Assembly (NCBI GenBank): GCA_041694275.1
Contig: JASMTQ010000005.1
Coordinates: 1 to 6,755, forward strand
Length of the DNA: 6,755 nucleotides
Reading direction: 5' to 3'
Source: M55B118 sp041694275
GTDB lineage: Bacteria > Bacillota_I > Bacilli_A > Izemoplasmatales > Izemoplasmataceae
This document shows, piece by piece, positions 1-5,238 of the stretch (its first letter is position 1; each line of letters starts with the position of its first letter). The notes under the pieces were generated by a model that saw nothing but the letters and a program-made list of their open reading frames with translations, was not told the DNA's origin and ran no database searches. The position numbers and the translations under genes were made by a program.

Positions 1-571
1 CGATGTCATCTTCGAGATCCATGATTTCTCCATTGATTCGAATGCGTACATAGCCTTCTTTTCTAAGATGTTCGAGCGTGTTTTTATGCGTCCCCTTTTT
101 GCCTCTTGCAACGGGACCAAGCACCTGGATTCTGGAGCCCTCTTCAAAAGCGAGCACTCTGTCCGTCATTTCTTCAATGCTTTGAGAAGTGATTTCAACG
201 CCGTGGGTTGGACATATCGGAGTTCCAATGCGTGCATAAAGAAGCCTCAGATAATCATAGATTTCCGTAACCGTCCCCACCGTACTTCTCGGGTTTTTGG
301 ATGTGGATTTCTGATCTATGGAAATGGCCGGAGAAAGCCCTTCAATGCTTTCAACATCGGGTTTTTCAAGGTTGCCTAAAAACTGCCTCGCATACGCGGA
401 CAAACTTTCGACGTACCGTCTCTGCCCTTCTTTGTATATGGTATCAAAGGCAAGAGAAGTCTTCCCTGAACCACTCACCCCGGTCATGACAATGAGTTTG
501 TCCTTGGGCAGAGTAAGGTCGATGTTTTTTAAATTGTTTTCCTTGGCGCCTTTGATAATGATTTCTTTCAT
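1..571 (-). CDS. uvrA: UvrA, excinuclease ABC subunit A (N-terminal part; gene runs off the left edge)
   Basis: The first 190 codons are visible, reading from ATG at 571 to the window edge with no stop. UvrA is the ATP-dependent damage-recognition subunit of nucleotide excision repair; it dimerises and loads UvrB at lesions. Visible hallmarks are a Walker A motif GVSGSGKT at residues 31-38, the UvrA block RRYVESLSAYARQFL at 51-65, the segment SIDQKSTSKNPRSTVGTVTE at 84-103 (Q-loop region), and CPTH at 120-123, the first half of the first zinc module. Family members are about 940-950 residues, so roughly four fifths is outside the window, including the second ATPase domain. The start is set by AGGA, 9 nt upstream, overlapping the ligA stop codon. 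The gene lies 11 bp after ligA and is probably cotranscribed and translationally coupled with it. Identification is from recall of conserved UvrA sequence and is very secure. Nothing in the visible part suggests inactivation. Confidence 0.97.
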   Translation of the reverse strand, partial: MKEIIIKGAKENNLKNIDLTLPKDKLIVMTGVSGSGKTSLAFDTIYKEGQRRYVESLSAYARQFLGNLEKPDVESIEGLSPAISIDQKSTSKNPRSTVGTVTEIYDYLRLLYARIGTPICPTHGVEITSQSIEEMTDRVLAFEEGSRIQVLGPVARGKKGTHKNTLEHLRKEGYVRIRINGEIMDLEDDI

Positions 572-577
572 GTTTAT

Positions 578-584
578 CCGTCCT
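578..584 (-). promoter_or_regulatory. Ribosome-binding site of uvrA, overlapping the ligA stop codon
   Basis: On the minus strand AGGACGG precedes the uvrA ATG at 571. Its AGGA core is 9 nt from the start, a usual spacing, and its first two bases (AG) are the last two of the ligA TAG stop at 583-585. Ribosomes finishing ligA would sit on this site, which favours coupled translation. The match to AGGAGG is imperfect because a C interrupts the second half. Confidence 0.75.
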
Positions 585-2568
585 AAGTATTAAGCATGTC
601 CACAAGCGTCTCTTCGTCAATGACCTCTACATTAAGTTTACGGGCTTTTTCAAGCTTGCTGCCAGCATCACTGCCGGCGCAGACAAAATCGGTCTTTTTC
701 GATACGGAGCCTGTGACTTTTCCGCCTTCCGCCTCGATTTTTTCCTTGGCTTCATTGCGTGTCATGGTGCTCAGGCTGCCTGTTAAGACAACCGTCTTGT
801 TATAAAAGACACCTTGTTTGGGCTTGGTGCCTTTGAATGTCATGTTGAGATTGAACGCCTTCAAGTCTTCGATGACTTTTTGGTTGTGCGCGTCGTTAAA
901 GTACTTGATGATGCTCGAAGCGATTTTTTCTCCGATTTCATCAACGTTTGTAAGCGTCTCTTCATCAGCCTCCATGATAGCAAAAAGATGCTCAAAATGC
1001 ATTGCTAACACTTTTGAGACTTTTTTTCCGACATAGCGGATGCCAAGACCGAAAAGAAGTTGTTCAAGACTGTTCTTTTTGGAGGCTTCAATGTTTTTTA
1101 ATATCTTGTCGATGCTTTTCGGGCCGAAGCCCGCGCGCATGATGAGCGCCTCGCGGTGGTCTTTGAGTCTGTAGATATCGGGAATTTCACTGAGGTAGCC
1201 TTCGTTGTGGAAGTGTTCGACGATGCGTTCTCCAAGACCCTCGATGTTCATCGCACCACGTGATGAAAAATGAATGAGAGACTCCACTCTTCTGGCCGGA
1301 CACTCAGGATTCACACAGTAGGTGTCCGCTTCGTTTTCGTCTTTCTTTAGCGGTTTCCCACATTCCGGGCACTTGGTTATCATCTTGAAGGGTTCTTCGT
1401 TTCCACTCCGTCTTTCAGGGATGACACTGACGACTTCCGGGATGATGTCGCCGGCTTTTCTGATGGTGACGTCATCTCCTTCACGAATATCCTTTTCACG
1501 GACGTAGGCGTCATTGTGCAAAGTGGCACGCGAGACTGTGCTTCCCTGTATATCCACAGGAGAAAGCGCGGCCACCGGGGTCACCTGGCCAGTGCGACCA
1601 ACCTGGAAGAAAATCGATTCTATCTTCGTAATGGCCTCTTCGGCCTTGAACTTGTAGGCAATGGCCCATTTGGGACTTCTTGCGGTGTATCCTATTTTTG
1701 AATAGCGGCTTCGCTCGTTGACCTTGATGACGGCGCCGTCGATTTCATAGGGAAAGGCTTCCCTGTTGTCTTCGAAATAGGCAGTGCGTTTTATCGCTTC
1801 ATCAATGGTGGTAACCTTCTTGATTTCAGGATTGATTTTAAAGCCGTAGGATTTCAGGGTTTCAAGCGTCTTCATGTGAGGTTCGTTGTCCTCAGCGTCC
1901 TCCTCTGTCTTTACATAGACGAACATGTCAAGATCGCGCCTGGCCGCGACTTTGCTGTCGAGTTGACGGATGGAGCCTGCGGCTGCGTTTCTAGGATTCT
2001 TGAACGTATTTTCCCCGTTTTTTTCTCTTTCTTCGTTGAGGGATAAAAAGGCGGCTTTTCGCATGTATATTTCGCCGCGCACTTCAATGTCAACGGCTTC
2101 AGGAAGACTGAGCGGTACGCTTTTGATGGTTCTCACGTTGTGGGTGATGTCTTCGCCGGTCGTCCCGTTTCCTCTTGTGGCCGCTCTTTTCAAATGACCG
2201 TTTTCGTAGATGAGGCTTGCGGCGAGCCCGTCAATCTTGGGCTCCACGACGTAGGAGACATCGCTTTCGACTTTACGGACCCGTCTGTCAAAATCACGGA
2301 GTTCTTCCGCGTTGAAGGCATTGCTTAGACTAAGCATGGGAATGGTGTGTTCAACCTTCTTGAACTGATCGAGCACTTCACCGCCCACACGCATGGTGGG
2401 TGAATCATCCGTCTTTAACTTTGGGTGTTTCTCTTCAAGATCTTCAAGTTCTCGCATGAGCTTGTCGTATTCGACGTCGCTTATGGTCGGGTTGTCGAGT
2501 ACGTGGTATTCATGGTTATAGCGATTGAGTTTGTCTCTCAGTTCTTCAATTCTTTTTTTATCATCCAT
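583..2568 (-). CDS. ligA: NAD+-dependent DNA ligase LigA
   Basis: LigA seals 3'-OH/5'-phosphate nicks using NAD+, joining Okazaki fragments and finishing repair patches. Numbered from the ATG at 2568 (661 aa), the domains run in canonical order. An N-terminal Ia domain carries the NMN-binding HEYHVLD...EYDKLMRELE region (about 19-46). The adenylation domain has the nucleophile lysine in EPKIDG (K111), RGNGTTGEDITHN at 132-144, and EIDGAVIKVN near 275-284. An OB fold contains GDDVTIRKAGDIIPEV (about 364-379). Four zinc cysteines sit at 400, 403, 418 and 423. HhH repeats follow (about 433-578), then a BRCT domain (about 584-661). Length is typical for the family. An ATG two codons upstream (2574) abuts the pcrA stop and would give 663 aa, but AAGGAG lies only 3 nt from it and 9 nt from the ATG at 2568, so I prefer 2568. 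No key residue is missing. It is the middle gene of pcrA-ligA-uvrA. Confidence 0.97.
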   Translation of the reverse strand: MDDKKRIEELRDKLNRYNHEYHVLDNPTISDVEYDKLMRELEDLEEKHPKLKTDDSPTMRVGGEVLDQFKKVEHTIPMLSLSNAFNAEELRDFDRRVRKVESDVSYVVEPKIDGLAASLIYENGHLKRAATRGNGTTGEDITHNVRTIKSVPLSLPEAVDIEVRGEIYMRKAAFLSLNEEREKNGENTFKNPRNAAAGSIRQLDSKVAARRDLDMFVYVKTEEDAEDNEPHMKTLETLKSYGFKINPEIKKVTTIDEAIKRTAYFEDNREAFPYEIDGAVIKVNERSRYSKIGYTARSPKWAIAYKFKAEEAITKIESIFFQVGRTGQVTPVAALSPVDIQGSTVSRATLHNDAYVREKDIREGDDVTIRKAGDIIPEVVSVIPERRSGNEEPFKMITKCPECGKPLKKDENEADTYCVNPECPARRVESLIHFSSRGAMNIEGLGERIVEHFHNEGYLSEIPDIYRLKDHREALIMRAGFGPKSIDKILKNIEASKKNSLEQLLFGLGIRYVGKKVSKVLAMHFEHLFAIMEADEETLTNVDEIGEKIASSIIKYFNDAHNQKVIEDLKAFNLNMTFKGTKPKQGVFYNKTVVLTGSLSTMTRNEAKEKIEAEGGKVTGSVSKKTDFVCAGSDAGSKLEKARKLNVEVIDEETLVDMLNT

Positions 2569-2574
2569 GCTCAT

Positions 2575-4740
2575 CTACTCCTTGCTCATTTTCTTGATTG
2601 AAGGGTGATCTTTCATCAATGTCTTGATTCCGTGATCCTTGTTGAAGGCTATGGTGCACTGTTCCTTGGCCACACTGATGACCACGCCTTCTCCAAAAAT
2701 CTTGTGAACAATCTTGTCGCCCTTGTTGAGATCGTTGTCCTTGTAATCCCTGAGCGCGTTTCTGTTTCTATCAACGGTTGCCTGTCTTGTCTTGGTATAG
2801 GTTTTCCTCTGTGTTTTGGTTGCCATGGCGTAGCCTTCAGGTTTTAGGAGGTCTGCATCCATCTCCTTTATGAAGACGCTGTTTCTGTTGGCGGTGGGTT
2901 CACCGAAAAGATAGCGCTGCTTGGCGTTTGTGAGGAAGAGTCTGTCCTGCGCACGGGTCAGGGCCACATACATGAGACGCCTTTCCTCCTCGAGCCCTTT
3001 CGGATCTTCAAGACTTCTATAAAGTGGGAAAAGGCCTTGTTCAAGGGCCACGATGAATACGACGGGGAATTCAAGGCCCTTTGCGGCGTGCATCGTCATG
3101 AGGGTCACGCTGTCTTCGTCTGATACATCGTCTTCCTGGCTTTTTAGGGAAATATCTTCAAGTACGTAGGTAAGGAGCGTGCGTTTGTCCTTGGTATCGT
3201 AGGTCTTTTCACTTTCCTTGAGCATGGTTTTGAGCTCGAGGATGTTTTCATAGCGTACATCGCCCTTTTCATCCTTTTTGAGGGCTTCTTTGTACCCTGT
3301 AACATTCAAAAGATCATCCAAAAACGTGTTGAAGTCCGTTTGCCAAATCTGTTCAATGAGGCCATCGAGCATCGTCTTGAAGGCTTTGAGCTTGTTGATG
3401 GCTCTGCCGGATAAGGGGTTTTTATCATCGGTGATGGCACGATACATGCTTTCTTCTTCCTGGGTCGCGAAGGCTCGCAGTGTTTCTACGGTCTTTCTTC
3501 CGATGCCGCGTTTGGGCTCGTTGATGACGCGTTCAAAGCTGTAGTCGTCATCGGGGTTGAGCACGAGGCGGAGATACGCCACCATGTCCTTGATCTCCTT
3601 GCGCTTGAAGAAGCTCGTGTTTCCGACAATGGTATAGGGAATGCGTCTTTTCATGAAGGTTTCTTCAAACACCCTTGAAGTTGAGTTGGCTCTGTATAAA
3701 ACACCAAAGTCCTTGTAGGAATAGCCTTTGGATTTCAGTTCCTGTATTTTCTCAACGACATAGTCCGCTTCGTCCCTTTCGGTCATGCCCTTGAAGAAGT
3801 GGATTTTCTCTCCTTCGTTTTTGGTGGAAAAAAGATTCTTCTCAATTCGGTTCTTGTTGGATTTTATGACCTGGTTGGCGGCTTTTAGAATCGTGTTCGT
3901 ACTTCGGTAGTTCTGTTCAAGCACGATGCGCTTCACGTTCATGAAATCCCGTTCGAACTTCTTGAGGTTTTCAATATTCGCGCCACGGAATGCGTAGATG
4001 CTCTGGTCTTCATCTCCGACGATGAAGACATTTTCCTTTTCACCGGTGAGGAGTCTTATCAGGCGGTACTGAATATCGTTTGTATCCTGGAATTCATCCA
4101 CCATGACGTACTGGAACTGCTGCTGGTAGAAATGACGAACGCTTGATTCTTCTTTGAGTATCTGGATCGTGAGTAGCAATAGATCGTCAAAATCAAGGAG
4201 ATTGCTATCTTTAAGACGTTTTTGGTACTGTGGATAGACCTGTCTTAGATAGGTTGCCATCGGCTCTTGATAATCTTCAAGAAGCCCAGGGTCCCTTTTC
4301 ACGTTTAAGACATGGTTTTTGAGTTTTCTTGGTTTCATGAGTCTTGGATCAATGTCAAAATCGCGCATGATGATTTTAATCATTTGCGTTGCATCGTCAT
4401 CATCGATGATCTGAAAATTTCTTGAATAGCCCAGGTAGTCGATGTGTTCTCTTAGAATCCGTGCGCACATCGAATGGAATGTGGAAATCCACATGCCTCT
4501 TGTTCGTATGTCTAAAAGATGCGCGATTCTCTCACGCATCTCATCAGCGGCTTTGTTTGTAAAGGTAATGGCCAGAATATTGTCTCTAGGGACTCCGAGG
4601 TGGTCTATGATGTAGGCAACACGGCGTGTCAGGACATTGGTTTTTCCACTGCCCGCCCCTGCGATGACCATAACCGGGCCTTCGGTTGTTTCTACGGCTT
4701 TTTTTTGCGGTCCGTTCAAATCTTTAAGTAAATCATTCAT
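2575..4740 (-). CDS. pcrA: ATP-dependent 3'-5' DNA helicase PcrA (UvrD/Rep family, SF1)
   Basis: This superfamily 1A helicase acts in nucleotide excision repair, removal of recombinase filaments, replication-transcription conflicts and rolling-circle plasmid replication. Numbered from ATG at 4740 (721 aa), the motif set is complete: Q-motif LNGPQKKAV (8-16), Walker A AGAGSGKT (27-34), Ia ITFTNKAADEM (58-68), II VDEFQDT (214-220), III VGDEDQSIYAFRGA (241-254), IV EQNYRSTNTIL (275-285), V TMHAAKGLEFPVVF (549-562) and VI ERRLMYVALTRAQDR (586-600). The last ~50 residues (LNKGDKIVHKIFGEGVVISV onward) form the Tudor-like tail that in PcrA homologues binds RNA polymerase. It is joined to the core by a basic linker (about 636-665). 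A GTG at 4749 would add three residues, but it lies inside the ribosome-binding sequence AGGTGAT, so ATG at 4740 is preferred. It heads the repair operon behind its own promoter. UvrD is the equivalent name in other bacteria. Confidence 0.97.
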   Translation of the reverse strand: MNDLLKDLNGPQKKAVETTEGPVMVIAGAGSGKTNVLTRRVAYIIDHLGVPRDNILAITFTNKAADEMRERIAHLLDIRTRGMWISTFHSMCARILREHIDYLGYSRNFQIIDDDDATQMIKIIMRDFDIDPRLMKPRKLKNHVLNVKRDPGLLEDYQEPMATYLRQVYPQYQKRLKDSNLLDFDDLLLLTIQILKEESSVRHFYQQQFQYVMVDEFQDTNDIQYRLIRLLTGEKENVFIVGDEDQSIYAFRGANIENLKKFERDFMNVKRIVLEQNYRSTNTILKAANQVIKSNKNRIEKNLFSTKNEGEKIHFFKGMTERDEADYVVEKIQELKSKGYSYKDFGVLYRANSTSRVFEETFMKRRIPYTIVGNTSFFKRKEIKDMVAYLRLVLNPDDDYSFERVINEPKRGIGRKTVETLRAFATQEEESMYRAITDDKNPLSGRAINKLKAFKTMLDGLIEQIWQTDFNTFLDDLLNVTGYKEALKKDEKGDVRYENILELKTMLKESEKTYDTKDKRTLLTYVLEDISLKSQEDDVSDEDSVTLMTMHAAKGLEFPVVFIVALEQGLFPLYRSLEDPKGLEEERRLMYVALTRAQDRLFLTNAKQRYLFGEPTANRNSVFIKEMDADLLKPEGYAMATKTQRKTYTKTRQATVDRNRNALRDYKDNDLNKGDKIVHKIFGEGVVISVAKEQCTIAFNKDHGIKTLMKDHPSIKKMSKE
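2578..2583 (-). promoter_or_regulatory. Ribosome-binding site deciding the ligA start
   Basis: AAGGAG on the minus strand forms the last two codons of pcrA (Lys-Glu) just before its TAG stop. It stands 3 nt from the first possible ligA ATG (2574) and 9 nt from the second (2568). Only the second spacing is usual, so it supports the shorter LigA. Overlap with the pcrA end implies translational coupling. Confidence 0.75.
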
Positions 4741-4744
4741 TGTA

Positions 4745-4751
4745 ATCACCT
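4745..4751 (-). promoter_or_regulatory. Ribosome-binding site of pcrA (AGGTGAT) that rules out the upstream GTG
   Basis: AGGTGAT on the minus strand is fully complementary to part of the usual 3' end of 16S rRNA (whose complement contains AGGAGGTGATC). It lies 4 nt from the ATG at 4740; in that register the core AGG ends 8 nt from the ATG, close to optimal. The GTG at 4749 is part of this site and has no separate Shine-Dalgarno sequence. Confidence 0.75.
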
Positions 4752-4757
4752 ATTAAA

Positions 4758-4766
4758 AGTATACCA
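4758..4766 (-). promoter_or_regulatory. Extended -10 promoter of the pcrA-ligA-uvrA operon
   Basis: The minus strand reads TGG followed by TATACT, an extended -10 (TGn plus five of six consensus bases), at 4766-4758. No good -35 hexamer exists at 17 bp; the position holds TAGGAA. That fits an extended -10 promoter. Initiation about 7 nt downstream would fall near 4751, giving a leader of only about 11 nt that begins at the ribosome-binding site. It lies between the csp terminator and pcrA, where a promoter is expected. I saw no LexA-type box (GAAC-N4-GTTC) near it. Confidence 0.6.
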
Positions 4767-4785
4767 AAAATCCCGCCTTTTTCCT

Positions 4786-4804
4786 ATAACATTAAAGCGG
4801 TTAT
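4786..4804. repeat. Short inverted repeat upstream of the pcrA promoter
   Basis: ATAAC and GTTAT form 5-bp perfect arms separated by 9 bp, with flanking CC and GG (4783-4784 and 4805-4806) that could extend it across one unpaired base. It sits about 20 bp upstream of the -10. It could be a weak operator or chance; arms this short in AT-rich sequence are not strong evidence. Confidence 0.25.
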
Positions 4805-4818
4805 GGATGTATGACGTT

Positions 4819-4850
4819 AAAAAAAAGACACATCCGAGGATGTGTCTTTT
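4819..4850 (-). terminator. Rho-independent terminator of the cold-shock gene
   Basis: Reading the minus strand, AAAAGACACATC (4850-4839) and GATGTGTCTTTT (4834-4823) form a perfect 12-bp stem closed by a CTCG loop. It is followed directly by an uninterrupted T run that reaches 4819 (eight T in total, four of them in the stem). It begins 17 bp past the csp stop and separates that gene from the pcrA promoter. The opposite strand has only four T after the stem and no upstream gene, so it is mainly a minus-strand terminator. Confidence 0.95.
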
Positions 4851-4867
4851 ATCGAGTCCATAAGGGT

Positions 4868-5065
4868 TTATAGAGTTTCGATGTTTTCGGCTTGAGGGCC
4901 TTTTTCGCTTTCAACAACGTCGAAAGATACTTTAGCGCCTTCTTCAAGTGTTTTGAAGCCTTCTTGGTTGATGTGTGAGTAGTGAGCGAATACGTCAGTA
5001 CCTTCGTCGGTAGTGATGAATCCGAATCCTTTTTCTGCATTGAACCATTTTACTGTTCCAGTCAT
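4868..5065 (-). CDS. csp: Cold-shock protein (CspA/CspB family), single cold-shock domain
   Basis: This is a complete 65-residue single-domain nucleic-acid-binding protein. CspA/CspB-family members bind single-stranded RNA and DNA, act as RNA chaperones that melt mRNA secondary structure in the cytoplasm, and often rise after cold shock, though many are constitutive. The sequence has TGTVKWFNAEKGFGFI at 2-17, which contains RNP1 (KGFGFI, 12-17) with stacking aromatics W7, F14 and F16. RNP2 follows as DVFAHYSHI (24-32). The usual family form is VFVHFSAI, so valine is replaced by alanine and phenylalanine by tyrosine, conservative changes seen among homologues. Length is normal (65-70 aa). The start at 5065 follows a strong GGAGG with 9-nt spacing. 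The gene is monocistronic or read through from glnS, ends at a strong terminator, and is preceded by a structured leader. The family is certain, but which paralogue (cspA to cspD) cannot be told. Confidence 0.96.
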   Translation of the reverse strand: MTGTVKWFNAEKGFGFITTDEGTDVFAHYSHINQEGFKTLEEGAKVSFDVVESEKGPQAENIETL

Positions 5066-5072
5066 GTGGGTG

Positions 5073-5079
5073 TTCCTCC
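5073..5079 (-). promoter_or_regulatory. Strong ribosome-binding site of the cold-shock gene
   Basis: GGAGGAA on the minus strand, with GGAGG ending 9 nt before the ATG at 5065. Its first two G residues can be drawn into a helix with an upstream segment (5116-5124), so its accessibility may depend on leader folding. Confidence 0.85.
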
Positions 5080-5171
5080 ATTCTTAATTAAAGTTTCTTA
5101 AACGCTATGCGCTCATAAGAATAGGTTAATAACCCGTGCTTACTGTGCTTGGTACATAGATTTCGTTTAAG
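5078..5171 (-). promoter_or_regulatory. Candidate structural switch in the cold-shock mRNA leader
   Basis: Four segments of the leader (minus strand) can pair in two exclusive ways. Segment 1 is CTTAAACG (5171-5164), segment 2 CTATTCTTA (5124-5116), segment 3 GCGTTTAAGAA (5105-5095) and segment 4 TAAGAATGG (5086-5078). In state A, segments 2 and 3 form a local hairpin: stem TTCTTA/TAAGAA (6 bp), a TG bulge, and AGCGC/GCGTT (5 bp with one G-U) around an ATA loop. This leaves the ribosome-binding site free. In state B, segment 1 pairs with CGTTTAAG of segment 3 (8 bp) while segment 2 pairs with segment 4 (9 bp, one G-U), burying the first two G of GGAGG. Leaders that refold with temperature are known for csp genes such as E. 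coli cspA. The pairings are read directly from the sequence; switching is inference. Confidence 0.45.
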
Positions 5172-5181
5172 TACAATACCC

Positions 5182-5210
5182 ATATTACACGGTATATTCC
5201 ATTAATGCAA
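5182..5210 (-). promoter_or_regulatory. Candidate sigma-A-type promoter of the cold-shock gene
   Basis: On the minus strand TTGCAT (5210-5205) and TAATAT (5187-5182) are separated by 17 bp. The matches are 3/6 and 4/6 to TTGACA and TATAAT, so it is only moderate, but the spacing is ideal and no better pair is visible in the gap. Initiation would fall near 5175 and give a leader of about 110 nt. An alternative -10, TATTGT at 5178-5173, lacks a matching -35. Confidence 0.45.
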
Positions 5211-5217
5211 GGAATAT
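5194..5217. repeat. Inverted repeat enclosing the putative csp -35 element
   Basis: ATATTCC and GGAATAT are perfect 7-bp arms (5194-5200 and 5211-5217) separated by 10 bp. The interior contains the proposed -35 hexamer. As DNA it could be an operator for a dimeric regulator; as RNA from glnS read-through it could form a hairpin, but no T run follows, so it does not look like an intrinsic terminator. No clear glnS terminator is visible in this gap. Confidence 0.45.
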
Positions 5218-5238
5218 CGCTCGAAATCGCAAATTCTT

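Noticed and set aside
461..479. UvrA Walker A reads GVSGSGKT rather than the more familiar GLSGSGKS
   Set aside because: Val for Leu and Thr for Ser are both allowed in P-loops and the catalytic lysine is present, so there is no reason to suspect altered function.
4741..4818. SOS (LexA/DinR) box in front of the repair operon
   Set aside because: I looked for GAAC-N4-GTTC and close variants and found none; the only palindrome (ATAAC/GTTAT with 9-bp spacing) has the wrong sequence and spacing.
4849..5040. Lysine-rich 63-codon open frame on the minus strand overlapping the cold-shock gene
   Set aside because: It is a shifted-frame shadow of csp and runs into the terminator stem. It has no ribosome-binding site of its own, and its lysine and threonine richness follows from the shifted csp codons.
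5136..5150. Direct repeat GTGCTT-ACT-GTGCTT in the csp leader
   Set aside because: Two 6-bp copies with a 9-bp period are too short to distinguish from chance, and they do not take part in the proposed switch.
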